A stretch of DNA of 64,000 nt from Stenotrophomonas lacuserhaii (GCF_014836545.1 NZ_JACSQS010000004.1:184932-248931), one strand, 5' to 3'; positions 52,748-63,880 are shown, counted from the stretch's first letter. Notes: generated by a model not told the origin, from the letters alone. Numbers and translations are program-made.

Positions 52748-53308
52748 TCATCGCCGGGGCAGGTAGCGGCCCTTGGACTGGCTGAGGAAATGATACGTGT
52801 TGTTGTTGGAATCCAGCTCGAACCCGACGCCGCTCTGTTCCATGCCCGGGCGGGTCATGGTCACCAGCGCATCGGTACGGGCGCGGTTTTCCTTGGGAAA
52901 AACATTCAGATGGGTGGTGCGGAACGTGGTCGGCGGGGTGTTGCCCACGGTCGGGCTGTCACCGGCGACGTTGCCGCGCAGGCGCATTTCATCGCCCTTG
53001 GCACTGACCCAGCCGGTTTCCGAACGCATCGTCCAGTGGTTGCCGTCCTGGCCGGGCATTTCAAACACCGGGGTGGCGATGGTGAGGGTCTGGTCGGCCC
53101 GCAGGCGCTCCAGCCGCGGCGCGCGCAGGGTGGTCGATTCCTTGCCTTCATCGTCCAGCATGACAATCTGGAAGTCGTGCAGCACGTAGTCCACGCTGCC
53201 ATCGTCGACGATGGCCTGCGGCCCCTTGTCGCGGTTGCGCAGCAGCGACCAGCCGCTCAGGATGGCCACGACCAGCAGGGTCGCGCCGATGGCGGTGCGC
53301 CAGTTCAT
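52748..53308 (-). CDS. lptC: LPS export protein LptC
   Basis: A 186-aa single-pass inner-membrane protein (helix MNWRTAIGATLLVVAILSGW) with a periplasmic jelly-roll (LHDFQIVMLDDEGKESTTL; SEVGWVSAKGD-type segment ETGWVSAKGDEMRLRG). It hands LPS to LptA. Start chosen at 53308, overlapping the kdsC stop (ATGA). Confidence 0.93.
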   Translation of the reverse strand: MNWRTAIGATLLVVAILSGWSLLRNRDKGPQAIVDDGSVDYVLHDFQIVMLDDEGKESTTLRAPRLERLRADQTLTIATPVFEMPGQDGNHWTMRSETGWVSAKGDEMRLRGNVAGDSPTVGNTPPTTFRTTHLNVFPKENRARTDALVTMTRPGMEQSGVGFELDSNNNTYHFLSQSKGRYLPRR

Positions 53309-53853
53309 GCGCCGAACCCTGCAAGCACGGCGTCCACGCGGCCGTGCGCGGCCAGCAGCACGTCGCACAGCTCGCGTGCGGCGCCGCGGCCACCTTCGGC
53401 GCGGGTCTGCCAGTGCACGCGTTCGGCGATCCACGGATGCGCGTTGGCCGGGGCTACGGCCAGTCCCACATGGCACAGCGGGCCCAGGTCGGGCAGGTCA
53501 TCGCCCATGAACGCCACCTGGTCCAGGGTGATGCCGTGCTGAACGCACAAGGCCTGCACGCTGGCCAGCTTGTCGCCCACCGCGATCTGGGTGTCGATGC
53601 CCAGGTCCGCGCCACGCTTCAACGCCGACTGGCTGTTGCGCGCGGTGATGAGCACGGGGTGGATGCCGTGCTTCTGGAGCAGTTTCAATCCCAGGCCGTC
53701 CTGCACGAAATATGCCTTGCTCTCGTTGCCTTCACGGTCGTAGTAAAGCTGACCATCGGTGAGCGTGCCGTCCACGTCGAAACACGCCAGACGGATGCGC
53801 GCGGCTGCGGCATGCAGGTGGGCAGGGAAGGCAGGCAGGGGGGACCAGGGCAT
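53305..53853 (-). CDS. kdsC: 3-deoxy-D-manno-octulosonate 8-phosphate phosphatase KdsC
   Basis: A 182-aa HAD-superfamily enzyme of Kdo synthesis: motif I LACFDVDGTLTDGQLYYD, motif II VLITARNSQS, motif III with GVGDKLASVQ-type loop (AVGDKLASVQALC), motif IV FMGDDLPDLGPL. Start at 53853 (MPWSPLPAF) because the upstream residues are not family sequence. Overlaps lptC by 4 bp. Confidence 0.95.
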   Translation of the reverse strand: MPWSPLPAFPAHLHAAAARIRLACFDVDGTLTDGQLYYDREGNESKAYFVQDGLGLKLLQKHGIHPVLITARNSQSALKRGADLGIDTQIAVGDKLASVQALCVQHGITLDQVAFMGDDLPDLGPLCHVGLAVAPANAHPWIAERVHWQTRAEGGRGAARELCDVLLAAHGRVDAVLAGFGA

Positions 53854-53914
53854 TGGGTTGCAGGTATCCGGGTTGTCGTGCGGTAAGGGATGAATGGGGG
53901 CGGGCTGGGTTCGG

Positions 53915-54940
53915 TTAAACCACCCGGGCCCGCAACAGGTCATGAATGTTCAGCGCGCCGACCGCGCGCCCGGCGTCGTCGACCACCACCAGGCCATTGA
54001 TTTTATGGGTTTCCATCAGCCGTGCCGCTTCCACGGCGAGCTGGTCGGCGCCGATGGTACGCGGACTGCGGGTCATCACCTCGGCGATCTTCGCGCTGCG
54101 TACGTCCAGTTCGCTGTCCAGCGCCCGGCGCAGGTCGCCATCGGTGAACAGGCCGATCAGCACCCCTTCGGCGTCGACCACGGCGGTCATGCCGAGGCGC
54201 TTGCGGCTCATCTCCACCAGGGCCTCGCTGAGGCTGGCGCCGGCATCCACGCGCGGCAGGTCATCGCCGCTGTGCATGACGTCGGTGATGTGCAGCAGCA
54301 GGCGGCGGCCGAGGCTGCCGGCCGGGTGCGACCGGGCGAAGTCGTCGGCGGTGAAGCCGCGCGCATCCAGCAGCGCCACCGCCAGCGCATCGCCCATCGC
54401 CAGCGAGGCGGTGGTGCTGGAGGTCGGCGCCAGCGCCAGCGGGCAGGCTTCGGCGGGCACGCTGACATCCAGGTGGACATCGGCGGCACGGGCCAGGCTG
54501 GACTGCGGCTTGCCGGTCATGGAAATCAGCAGGTTGCCCTGGCGCTTGAGCACCGGCAGCAGCATCAGCAGCTCGTCGGACTCACCGGAGTAGGACAGCG
54601 CCAGCACCACGTCGGCTTCGGTGATCATGCCCAGGTCACCGTGGCCGGCCTCGCCCGGGTGCACGTAGAACGCCGGGGTGCCGGTGGAGGCCAGGGTCGC
54701 GGCGATCTTGCGCGCGATGTGCCCGGACTTGCCCATCCCGGTGGCCACCACCCGCCCGCGGCTGGACAGGATGTGCTGGCAGGCCTGCTGGAACGCTTCG
54801 CCCAGCCCGGCAGCGACCGCGTCCAGGGCTTCGCGTTCAATCTGGAACACGCGCTTGCCGCTGGCCACCAGCGCGGCCGGGTCGGCGGAAAGGCGGGCCG
54901 GCAGGCCGGCAGCAGGGAAGGGCAGGGTGGGATCAGCCAT
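53915..54940 (-). CDS. kdsD: Arabinose-5-phosphate isomerase KdsD
   Basis: A 341-aa SIS-plus-two-CBS protein that makes arabinose-5-phosphate, the first step of Kdo synthesis. SIS core: VVATGMGKSGHIARKIAATL, GDLGMITEADVVLALSYSGE, then CBS repeats (VMHSGDDLPRVDAGASLSEA; VMTRSPRTIGADQLAVEAAR). Start taken at 54940; an in-frame ATG at 54976 (MSAHST) is an alternative, and neither has a strong ribosome binding site. It is divergent from the BolA-like gene, so the promoters of both lie in the short spacer. Confidence 0.94.
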   Translation of the reverse strand: MADPTLPFPAAGLPARLSADPAALVASGKRVFQIEREALDAVAAGLGEAFQQACQHILSSRGRVVATGMGKSGHIARKIAATLASTGTPAFYVHPGEAGHGDLGMITEADVVLALSYSGESDELLMLLPVLKRQGNLLISMTGKPQSSLARAADVHLDVSVPAEACPLALAPTSSTTASLAMGDALAVALLDARGFTADDFARSHPAGSLGRRLLLHITDVMHSGDDLPRVDAGASLSEALVEMSRKRLGMTAVVDAEGVLIGLFTDGDLRRALDSELDVRSAKIAEVMTRSPRTIGADQLAVEAARLMETHKINGLVVVDDAGRAVGALNIHDLLRARVV

Positions 54941-54993
54941 GCGAGCGCCACGCAGCAGAGTAGAATGTGCGGACATTTTATTAGGAAAGCCCG

Positions 54994-55224
54994 TTGGACG
55001 CCGACACCATCCGCAATCTGATCGAAACCGGCCTGCCGGGCGCCCGCGCCGACGTGCAGGGCGACGATGGCGTGCACTTCGAAGCGACCGTGGTCTGCGA
55101 GGCCTTCGCCGGCAAGATGCCGCTGGCCCGCCACCGCATGGTGTATGCCACCCTCGGCGATCTGATGGGCGGCGCGATCCATGCGCTGGCGCTGAAGACC
55201 GTGACCCCGGCCGAAGCCGGCTGA
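54994..55224 (+). CDS. ibaG: BolA/IbaG-family protein
   Basis: A 76-aa small stress/iron-sulfur related protein: IRNLIETGLPGARADVQGDD, then VVCEAFAGKMPLARHRMVYA with the conserved Cys and the RH pair, and the closing GGAIHALALKT. TTG start at 54994 with AGGAAAG about 6 nt upstream. It sits before murA, as yrbA does in E. coli; the partner is likely a monothiol glutaredoxin. Confidence 0.92.
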   Translation: MDADTIRNLIETGLPGARADVQGDDGVHFEATVVCEAFAGKMPLARHRMVYATLGDLMGGAIHALALKTVTPAEAG

Positions 55225-55242
55225 ACCTGGAAAAGACCCTGA

Positions 55243-56813
<1,571 letters not shown>

Positions 56814-56814
56814 G

Positions 56815-56874
56815 GGTAGTGACGGCCGCTGGCCGTCAGCACAGGCAATGACGGCCAGCGGCCGTCATTACCGA
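56815..56874. repeat. Inverted pair of REP elements
   Basis: GTAGTGACGGCCGCTGGCCG and its inverted counterpart AATGACGGCCAGCGGCCGTC ending ATTACC, between convergent genes. Confidence 0.88.
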
Positions 56875-56878
56875 TACG

Positions 56879-57562
56879 TCAGTTCAAGCCCTTGATGGTC
56901 AGGTCCAGCGCGTCCTTGCCGCTTTCGCGCTGCAACAGGCGCGCCGGCACCGGGAACTCCGGCACGATCCAGGCGATCAGTTCCTTGTTGCCATCCACGC
57001 GCGACACCTTGGTCGCTTCGTAGCTCTTGCCGGCCACGGTGACCGCTTCCTTGCCGACCACGCGGTAGCTCATCGGCTTGATGCGGCCTTCGTCCACCAT
57101 GCGGTAGTTCAGCGGCCTGCCGGCGGCCAGGTCGCGCGCGATCGCCAGGTTGATCAGCAGCGCATCCATGTCGCCGGCCTTCAGCGCCACCGGTCCTGCA
57201 CGGTCCGGCTTGATGTCACCCGTCCAGGTGGCCTGGTTGCTGGTCCAGTTGTAGTTGGCCTGCACGTTGCGCTTCTTGACCAGCAGCACGGAGCTGTCCT
57301 GGCTGCTCAGCGGACGCAGGCGACCGTTGGCTTCCTCGAACACGGTGCTCTGGCTCAGGTCGGCCAGCTGGTTTTTCACCTTCAGGCTGTAACGCCATTT
57401 GCCGGCGCCTTCGCTGGCCAGGGTCATCGTGCCGTTGGCCTGCATGCCCATGTAGCTGGCGAGGTAATCGGCCTTGAACGGCTGCAGTGCCATCGCTGGC
57501 AGGCTGGCTACCGACAGGGCGGCAGCGGCGATCCAGGTCAGCGGGCGTTGGAACGTGGTCAT
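56879..57562 (-). CDS. DUF3108 domain protein, periplasmic, copy 2
   Basis: A 227-aa exported protein; signal peptide (LTWIAAAALSVASLPAMA). DUF3108 features: FKADYLASYMGMQANGTMTL, SLKVKNQLADLSQSTVFEEA, a beta-rich core and the late EFPVPARLLQRESGKDALDL. It starts 2 bp after the stop of its paralogue and was most likely made by tandem duplication. Function unknown; other DUF3108 proteins are periplasmic lipocalin-like. Confidence 0.85.
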   Translation of the reverse strand: MTTFQRPLTWIAAAALSVASLPAMALQPFKADYLASYMGMQANGTMTLASEGAGKWRYSLKVKNQLADLSQSTVFEEANGRLRPLSSQDSSVLLVKKRNVQANYNWTSNQATWTGDIKPDRAGPVALKAGDMDALLINLAIARDLAAGRPLNYRMVDEGRIKPMSYRVVGKEAVTVAGKSYEATKVSRVDGNKELIAWIVPEFPVPARLLQRESGKDALDLTIKGLN

Positions 57563-57564
57563 GC

Positions 57565-58362
57565 TCAGACTCCTTGGTATTCGATGAGGCGCAGGTCGAT
57601 GTAGTCCTGGCCATCTTTGCGTTGCAGGATACGCACCGGCGTCGGTACGCCGTTGGCGATCCACAGGATGGTTTCGTCGTTGCCGCCATTGGTGCGCGCC
57701 ACGCGCAGCGCGTCGTAGGACAGCTCGCCCACCTGCACGCTTTCGGTGGCGCTGGCAGACTGGTAATCGTGCTGGCGCACGCGGCCCACATCGACGTAGC
57801 GGTAATGCATCGCGCTGCCGGGGCGGGCGTCGCGCATGATCGCCAGGTTCAACAGCAGCGCGCTCTGGTCACCAGCCTGCAGCGGAATCGGCTGGGTGCG
57901 TTCTTTTTTCAGATCGCCCGTCCAGCGCGCCGTGCCGGCCTGCCAGTCATAGGTGCCGGTGACTTTCTTGCCGAGGAACAGGCCTTTGCGCACGGTGCTC
58001 TGGCTCAACGGCACATACTGGCCGCCCTGGTTCTCGAACACGGTGCTCTGTTCCAGGTTCAGGCCCAGCACGCTGGCGAAGCCGCGGCGGCCGACCACCT
58101 GCATGTCCACCCGCCACTGCGTGCCACCGGCATGGGTGACGCGCATGGTGGCATCGCCCGCTTCCTTGCCCTTGTAGAAGGCCTGGTAGGTGGCGGTGAA
58201 CGGTTCCAGTGCGGGCGGTTCCCAGGCCAGGGCGGGCAGCGCGGGCACGGCCGGCGCGGCGGGTGCGGGCTGCGGGGCCTGCTGCGCAGCCGAAGGCAGC
58301 GCCGCCAGGCAGAGCAGGGCGGACAGCAACAGCGCGGGACGGAGCAGCGTCGTGTTCTTCAT
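57565..58362 (-). CDS. DUF3108 domain protein, periplasmic, copy 1
   Basis: A 265-aa exported protein; signal peptide (LLRPALLLSALLCLAALPSAA), an Ala/Pro-rich spacer (QQAPQPAPAAPAVPALPALA) then the DUF3108 domain: FTATYQAFYKGKEAGDATMR, LNLEQSTVFENQGGQYVPLS, and GVPTPVRILQRKDGQDYIDL. ATG at 58362. It precedes the smaller paralogue and is followed upstream on the strand by purN. Confidence 0.85.
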   Translation of the reverse strand: MKNTTLLRPALLLSALLCLAALPSAAQQAPQPAPAAPAVPALPALAWEPPALEPFTATYQAFYKGKEAGDATMRVTHAGGTQWRVDMQVVGRRGFASVLGLNLEQSTVFENQGGQYVPLSQSTVRKGLFLGKKVTGTYDWQAGTARWTGDLKKERTQPIPLQAGDQSALLLNLAIMRDARPGSAMHYRYVDVGRVRQHDYQSASATESVQVGELSYDALRVARTNGGNDETILWIANGVPTPVRILQRKDGQDYIDLRLIEYQGV

Positions 58363-58428
58363 ACCAGCCAGCAACGTGAGAGAAGGGAAGCATGCCAGCG
58401 CCTGGGTCAGCAGCGCGTGTTCAGCAAC

Positions 58429-59091
58429 TCAGGCAGGTTGCAGCATGCGCGCCGAATCTAGGACCAGCGGGCTGAAAAGGGGGTGACCGTCGAGCTGGAG
58501 CTGAGCGTTCTGTTCAGTTACGCGGCCGCTGGCCAGCAGCTGCAGGCTTGCGATCAGCAGCGGGTGCTCCACGGCCAGTACCCGCGCGGCCAGCGTTTCC
58601 GGCGAATCACCGGGGAGTACGTCAACGCGCGCCTGCGCCAGCACGGTGCCGGCATCCAGCTCGGGCACCACGAAGTGGACGCTGGCCCCGTGCTGCGTAT
58701 CTCCGGCTTCCAGCGCCCGCGCATGCGTGTGCAGGCCCTTGTACAGGGGCAGCAGGGAAGGGTGGATGTTGATCAGCTTGCCATCGAAGCGGGCCACGAA
58801 CGCCTCGCCCAGGATGCGCATGTAGCCGGCGCAGACGATCCAGTCGGGCGCGCTGGCGGCGATCGCGTCGCCCAGCGCGGCCTCGTAGGCGGCACGGTCG
58901 GCAAAGTCGCGCGGCGCTGCTGCCCAGCGCTGCGCAGCCGGTAAGCGCTGCAGGGCCTGCGCATCGCGGCGGTCGGAAAACACCCCCACCACCTCGGCCT
59001 GCAAGGCTCCCTGCGCGATGGCATCCAGGATCGCCTGCAGGTTGCTGCCGCGCCCGGAGGCAAGCACCGCGATGCGTGTGCTTGGGGTCAT
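58429..59091 (-). CDS. purN: Phosphoribosylglycinamide formyltransferase PurN
   Basis: A 220-aa enzyme of purine synthesis using formyl-tetrahydrofolate. IAVLASGRGSNLQAILDAI, YMRILGEAFVARFDGKLINI and the catalytic HPSLLPLYKGLHTHARALEA with GASVHFVVPELDAG. Start at 59091 by family length; overlaps the small upstream membrane gene by 4 bp. Confidence 0.96.
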   Translation of the reverse strand: MTPSTRIAVLASGRGSNLQAILDAIAQGALQAEVVGVFSDRRDAQALQRLPAAQRWAAAPRDFADRAAYEAALGDAIAASAPDWIVCAGYMRILGEAFVARFDGKLINIHPSLLPLYKGLHTHARALEAGDTQHGASVHFVVPELDAGTVLAQARVDVLPGDSPETLAARVLAVEHPLLIASLQLLASGRVTEQNAQLQLDGHPLFSPLVLDSARMLQPA

Positions 59092-59525
59092 GCCGCGACC
59101 TTGGGCGCGCCGTCCGGGAAGCTGGCGACGACTTCCGGGCGCAGCAGCGCCCACAGCGCGTAGACGGTCAGCGCGATGCCCAGGGCACCGGTCAGGCAGG
59201 CCAGCCCCGCCACGACCAGGCACAGCCGGTGCTGGCGACGCGCGCCCAGGCAGCGGGCGGCCTGCAGGCTCAATCCGCCCAGCACGACGTACACCGCCGA
59301 AGCGATGCCCATCACGATGAACAGCAGCCACGGGGCGGCCTCAGGACCACTGCCGGGCGGCTCGCTGACATAGCCGGCGAGGGTGACCAGCAGCAGGAAA
59401 GCGGCGAGGAGGAGTTCGAAACCCCCCAGCACATAGAACAGGATCTTCAGCGTGTGCAGGTGCGAATCGACCTGCATCGACGTCCAACCACGCGGGGCGT
59501 GCAGGGGGGGAGGCGTGGCGGACAT
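59088..59525 (-). CDS. Small membrane protein in the purM-purN operon
   Basis: A 145-aa protein with three to four helices (LKILFYVLGGFELLLAAFLL; PWLLFIVMGIASAVYVVLGG; LCLVVAGLACLTGALGIALT). ATG at 59525; the extended frame to 59621 contains a REP. Its stop overlaps the purN start (ATGA). I do not recognise a family; it is inserted between two purine genes that are usually adjacent. Confidence 0.8.
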   Translation of the reverse strand: MSATPPPLHAPRGWTSMQVDSHLHTLKILFYVLGGFELLLAAFLLLVTLAGYVSEPPGSGPEAAPWLLFIVMGIASAVYVVLGGLSLQAARCLGARRQHRLCLVVAGLACLTGALGIALTVYALWALLRPEVVASFPDGAPKVAA

Positions 59526-59572
59526 GGCGGTCTCTTTGATGGCCTTGCAGGCGCCGGGTAACACCCGGCTTC

Positions 59573-59646
59573 GGTAGCGCCGAGCCATGCTCGGCGGAAT
59601 GTCTGGACGCTCCCGCTGCACTCGCCGAGCATGGCTCGGCGCTACC
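59573..59646. repeat. Inverted pair of REP elements before purM end
   Basis: GTAGCGCCGAGCCATGCTCG at about 59574 and its reverse complement CGAGCATGGCTCGGCGCTAC near 59628-59646: a near-perfect dimer facing each other. Confidence 0.88.
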
Positions 59647-59663
59647 GGCGCGGAATCCGGGGA

Positions 59664-60725
59664 TCAGCCGATGTGGACGCGCTCGGCGCCCTCCACGGCC
59701 GGCACGACCTTGCCGATGGTCCAGTGCTGCAGGCCCTGTGCGGCGGCGGCCGCGGCCACGGCGGCGACCTGGTCGGCGGCGACGATCAGCACGAAGCCGA
59801 TGCCGCAGTTGAAGGTGCGCCACATTTCGGCATCGGCCACCGCGCCTTCGCGCTGCAGCCACTGGAACACCGGCGGCAGGGTCCAGCTGCGGGCGTCGAT
59901 GTCCAGGCCCAGGCCGTCGGGCACCACGCGGATGATGTTTTCCGTCAGGCCACCGCCGGTGACGTGGGCCATGCCGTGGATCGCCTCGCCGTGGGTCTTG
60001 AGCAGGGCCAGGATCGGCTTCACGTACAGGCGGGTCGGCGCCATCAGCGCATCGACCAGCTTCACGCCGTCGTCCAGCAGCAGATCGGCCGGCTGCCCAG
60101 CGCGGTCGTAGATGCGGCGCACCAGCGAATAGCCGTTCGAATGCGGGCCGGAGGAGGCGATGCCGATCAGCACGTCGCCTTCGGCAACGCTGGCGCCATC
60201 CTTCAGTTCGCTTTTTTCCACGCCGGCCACGGTGAAGCCGGCCAGGTCGTACTCGCCCGGGGCATACATGTCGGGCATTTCAGCGGTCTCACCGCCGATC
60301 AGCGCGCAGCCGGCCTCGGTGCAGCCGTTGGCGATGCCGCCCACGACCGCCGCGGCGGTGTCGATGTCCAGCTTGCCGGTGGCGAAATAATCCAGGAAGA
60401 ACAGCGGTTCGGCGCCCTGGACCAGCACGTCGTTCACGCACATGGCGACCAGATCGATGCCGATGGTGTCGTGGCGGCCCAGCTGCTGGGCCAGTTTCAG
60501 CTTGGTGCCGACGCCGTCGGTACCGGACACCAGCACCGGTTCACGGTACTTGTTGGACAGGTCGAACAGGGCACCGAAGCCGCCCAGTCCGCCCATTACC
60601 TCAGGGCGGAAGCTGCGCTTGACCAGCGGCTTGATGCGCTCGACCAGTTCGTTGCCGGCATCGATGTCGACACCCGCGTCACGGTAGGTGAGGGGCGTAG
60701 GGGCGGAGGACGGGCTGTTGGTCAC
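59664..60725 (-). CDS. purM: Phosphoribosylformylglycinamidine cyclo-ligase PurM
   Basis: A 353-aa enzyme of purine synthesis (AIR synthetase). [90 protein letters not shown] start at 60725 (VTNSPSSAP); no strong ribosome binding site is seen. Divergent from the DUF2066 gene, whose promoter shares the short spacer. A cotranscribed small membrane gene and purN follow. Confidence 0.96.
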   Translation of the reverse strand: MTNSPSSAPTPLTYRDAGVDIDAGNELVERIKPLVKRSFRPEVMGGLGGFGALFDLSNKYREPVLVSGTDGVGTKLKLAQQLGRHDTIGIDLVAMCVNDVLVQGAEPLFFLDYFATGKLDIDTAAAVVGGIANGCTEAGCALIGGETAEMPDMYAPGEYDLAGFTVAGVEKSELKDGASVAEGDVLIGIASSGPHSNGYSLVRRIYDRAGQPADLLLDDGVKLVDALMAPTRLYVKPILALLKTHGEAIHGMAHVTGGGLTENIIRVVPDGLGLDIDARSWTLPPVFQWLQREGAVADAEMWRTFNCGIGFVLIVAADQVAAVAAAAAAQGLQHWTIGKVVPAVEGAERVHIG

Positions 60726-60835
60726 GGGCGTCGGCGCTGGCAAGGGTGAGACGGCGATTTTAACAGGCCACGTTGGCGCAAAGACCCTATTCGGGCAACA
60801 ATCTCCCCGGATACGTCGAGCCAATGGAAGTCCAG

Positions 60836-61960
60836 ATGCCCCGCAGCCCCCTCAGGACCACGTTCCTCATCATGCTCCTCGCGGCGTGCCTGCCCTTTGC
60901 CGCCCTGGCCCAGAGCGGCCTGCGCACCGAAGGGGACGTGGCCACCGCCAGCGGCGCCTACGAGGCCGAGGTCCCGGTCCGGGGCCAGAGCGACGCCGAT
61001 CGCAACGGCGGCTTGTCGCGCGCGCTGGCCGAGGTGCTGGGCAAATTGTCCGGCGACCGCAACATCACCGCCCGTCCGGGCGTGGTGCAGGCCCTACGCA
61101 ATGCCAAGGATTACGTGCAGAGCTACGACTACAAGCAGGACCAGAGCACCAGCGCCAGTGGTGCGCCGAACTTCCGCACCCTGTTGGTCGCCCGTTTCCG
61201 CGAAGACGACGTGGATGCGATGGTCGCCGCGCTGGGCCTGCCGGTGTGGCCGCAGCCGCGCCCGAAGCCGGTGCTGTGGCTGGCCATCGACGATGGCAGC
61301 GGCCCGCGGCTGGTGACCGTGCAGCAGGCCAACGCGGTGCGCCCGGTATTGGCGCGCGCGGTGGAACGCGGCTTCAAGCTGGGCCTGCCGACCGGCAGTA
61401 CGGCAGAACAGGCGCTGGTGGGTGCGATCTGGCGCCAGGACACCGCCGCGGTGGCACGGGCATCGGCCCGTTACGCCCCGCCGATGCAGCTGATCGGCAA
61501 GCTGTCGCGGGCGGATGGCGGCTGGACGGCGGACTGGGTGTTCGTCGACAACGGCCGCGAACTGAACAAGTGGACCACCAAGGATGCCAACGCCATGCGC
61601 GCGATGGCCGGCGGTGCCGACGGCGCGGCCGACGCGCTGGTGCGCCGTTATGCCAAGCCCGGCGCGGCAACCGGCCAGGCCGGGACCTACCGCATCGTGG
61701 TGACCGGGATCGACAGCGCCGACGACTACATGCGCCTGGCCGCCGGCCTGCGCGAGGTGCCGGTGGTGCGCAACATCATCCCGCTGCGCGCAGTGGGCAA
61801 CAGGCTGGAACTGAGCCTTGAAATGACCACCGGCCTTGCCGGGTTGAACCGCATGCTGGGCGAGGACGGGGTGCTGGTGCCCGTCGCGCCGGTGGCGATC
61901 ACCCTGGACGGTGATGAACAGAATCCGGCCCCGGCCAGCAACGAGTATCGCCTGCGATGA
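60836..61960 (+). CDS. DUF2066 domain protein, exported
   Basis: A 374-aa protein; signal peptide ([17 protein letters not shown]). DUF2066 core with [58 protein letters not shown], and [22 protein letters not shown] at 60836 has GGAAG 5 nt upstream; the ATG at 60824 is a less likely start. Overlaps the next gene by 4 bp. In this group DUF2066 genes stand between purM and the perM-hda pair; function unknown. Confidence 0.88.
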   Translation: MPRSPLRTTFLIMLLAACLPFAALAQSGLRTEGDVATASGAYEAEVPVRGQSDADRNGGLSRALAEVLGKLSGDRNITARPGVVQALRNAKDYVQSYDYKQDQSTSASGAPNFRTLLVARFREDDVDAMVAALGLPVWPQPRPKPVLWLAIDDGSGPRLVTVQQANAVRPVLARAVERGFKLGLPTGSTAEQALVGAIWRQDTAAVARASARYAPPMQLIGKLSRADGGWTADWVFVDNGRELNKWTTKDANAMRAMAGGADGAADALVRRYAKPGAATGQAGTYRIVVTGIDSADDYMRLAAGLREVPVVRNIIPLRAVGNRLELSLEMTTGLAGLNRMLGEDGVLVPVAPVAITLDGDEQNPAPASNEYRLR

Positions 61961-63129
61961 TCCACACCCCGGAGGCGGAAATCGCCCTGTTCCTGCGCCG
62001 CGTCAAGTTCGTCGCGGTCGCGCTGCTGATCGGCTGGGTGGTCTGGCTGCTGGCGCCCATCCTGACCCCGTTCGTGCTGGCGCTGGCGCTGGCCTGGCTG
62101 GGCGATCCGCTGGTGGACCGGATCGAGGCGACCGGGCGTTCGCGCAACACCGGCGTGATCCTGGTGTTCGTGGCGATGGTGCTGGTGATCACCGCGCTGC
62201 TGTTGATCCTGGTGCCGATGATCGAGCGCCAGATAAGCACCTTGATCGCTTCTGCGCCGCAGGCCCAGGCCTGGCTGATGGAGAAGGGCATTCCCTGGTT
62301 CGAACAGAAGACCGGCCTGGAAGTGATGCAGTGGCTGGATTCGGAGCGGGTGATGGAGTACATCCGCAGCCACTGGCAGCAGGCCGGCGGGGTGGCCAAG
62401 CAGTTCTTCGGCTATGTGCAGCGTTCCGGCTTTGCGATGGTGACCTGGGTGGTCAACCTGCTGCTGCTGCCGATCCTGGCGTTCTACTTCCTGCGTGACT
62501 GGGACCTGCTGGTCGAGCGCGTGCGTTCGGTCATCCCGCGCAACCATGTGGGCACGATCACCCAGCTGGCGCGCGAATCCAACGATGTGCTCGGCGCGTT
62601 CATCCGTGGCCAGTTCCTGGTGATGATCGCGCTGGGCGTGATCTACGCAGGTGGCCTGACGATGGTCGGCCTGAACCTGGGGCTGTTGATCGGCATCATC
62701 GCCGGGCTGATCAGTTTCATTCCCTACCTGGGCGCCACCACCGGCATCCTGATGGCGGTGATCGCTGCACTGGTGCAGTCGCAGGGCTTCGACCTGAAGC
62801 TGCTACTGCTGGTCGGCGTGGTGTTCACCGTGGGCCAGCTGCTGGAAAGCTACGTGCTGACCCCGCGCATCGTCGGCGACAAGATCGGCCTGCATCCGGT
62901 GGCGGTGATCTTCGCGGTGATGGCCGGTGGCCAGCTGTTCGGTTTCCTCGGCATGCTGCTGGCGTTGCCGGTGGCGGCAGTCAGCAACGTGCTGCTGCGC
63001 TATGCCCACCAGCGCTACCGCGAAAGCGAGCTGTATGCCGGTGAGAAACCGTCGATCGTGCTCGATTCGTACATCGACAAGCAGGTCATCATCGTCGACG
63101 GCGCGCCGAAGGGGCCGGAACCAACGTGA
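61957..63129 (+). CDS. AI-2E/PerM-family transporter
   Basis: A 390-aa polytopic protein with about eight helices (VAVALLIGWVVWLLAPILTP; ILVFVAMVLVITALLLILVP; LLLLPILAFYFLRDWDLLVE; GIIAGLISFIPYLGATTGIL). VIFAVMAGGQLFGFLGMLLA and LPVAAVSNVLLRYAHQRYR mark the family; named after E. coli PerM and the AI-2 exporter TqsA, but substrates are mostly undefined. Overlaps both neighbours by 4 bp. Confidence 0.9.
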   Translation: MIHTPEAEIALFLRRVKFVAVALLIGWVVWLLAPILTPFVLALALAWLGDPLVDRIEATGRSRNTGVILVFVAMVLVITALLLILVPMIERQISTLIASAPQAQAWLMEKGIPWFEQKTGLEVMQWLDSERVMEYIRSHWQQAGGVAKQFFGYVQRSGFAMVTWVVNLLLLPILAFYFLRDWDLLVERVRSVIPRNHVGTITQLARESNDVLGAFIRGQFLVMIALGVIYAGGLTMVGLNLGLLIGIIAGLISFIPYLGATTGILMAVIAALVQSQGFDLKLLLLVGVVFTVGQLLESYVLTPRIVGDKIGLHPVAVIFAVMAGGQLFGFLGMLLALPVAAVSNVLLRYAHQRYRESELYAGEKPSIVLDSYIDKQVIIVDGAPKGPEPT

Positions 63130-63836
63130 GCGCAGTACCGCAGCTGCCGTTGGCCCTGCATTACCCGCAGGACGAGCGACTGGAGACCTTCATCGGCGCA
63201 CCGGATGGTGCGCTGGCGCAGCTGCGTGCGATTGCCGTGGGCGCCAGCCCGGACTGGGTGTACCTGGAAGGCGCGGCCGGCACCGGCAAGACCCACCAGG
63301 CCCTGGCGATGTGTTCCAACGCCGAACAGGCCGGGCGCACCCCGACCTACGTGCCGCTGAGCGCGGTGGTGGGGCGGGTGCGTGCGGTGCTGGAAGGGCT
63401 GGAGCAGCGCGATCTGGTGGTGCTGGATGGGCTGGATGCGGTGGCCGGTGGGCGCGATGACGAGGTGGCGCTGTTCGATTTCCACAATCGTGCGCGCGCG
63501 GCCGGTACGGCGGTGATGTACACCGCGCAGGCGGCGCCGGCCGAGCTGGGCCTGGTGTTGCCGGACCTGCGTTCACGGTTGGGGCAGTGTGTGCGCGTGG
63601 TGCTGCAGGCGCTGGACGAAGAGGGGCGTGCGGCGGTGCTGCGTGACCGCGCGTTGCGCCGTGGTCTGTCCATCGACGAAGCCTCCATCGAATGGCTGCT
63701 GTCCCACTCCGGCCGCGAGCTGGGTGGGCTGATCACGCTGATGGACTGGCTGGACCGCGAATCGCTGGCGGCCAAGCGGCGGATCACCGTGCCGTTCCTG
63801 CGCCAGGTACTGGAAGACGGCCGGCCGCGTTATTGA
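63126..63836 (+). CDS. hda: DnaA regulatory inactivator Hda
   Basis: A 236-aa AAA+ protein. N-terminal beta-clamp motif region PQLPLALHYPQDERLETFIG, P-loop EGAAGTGKTHQALAMCSNAE, DLVVLDGLDAVAG, and sensor-2 helix. It stimulates ATP hydrolysis on DnaA to stop re-initiation. GTG start at 63126, overlapping the perM stop. A terminator follows. Confidence 0.94.
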   Translation: MSAVPQLPLALHYPQDERLETFIGAPDGALAQLRAIAVGASPDWVYLEGAAGTGKTHQALAMCSNAEQAGRTPTYVPLSAVVGRVRAVLEGLEQRDLVVLDGLDAVAGGRDDEVALFDFHNRARAAGTAVMYTAQAAPAELGLVLPDLRSRLGQCVRVVLQALDEEGRAAVLRDRALRRGLSIDEASIEWLLSHSGRELGGLITLMDWLDRESLAAKRRITVPFLRQVLEDGRPRY

Positions 63837-63848
63837 TTTTGGGTGGTT

Positions 63849-63880
63849 GCCGGGCTTGCAGCCCGGCGGCCTGCTTTTTT
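63849..63880 (+). terminator. Rho-independent terminator after hda
   Basis: An 8-bp stem GCCGGGCT / AGCCCGGC (63849-63856 with 63860-63867) with a 3-nt loop, then GGCCTGC and six T to 63880. The remaining 120 bp to the window end hold no supported gene. Confidence 0.85.
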
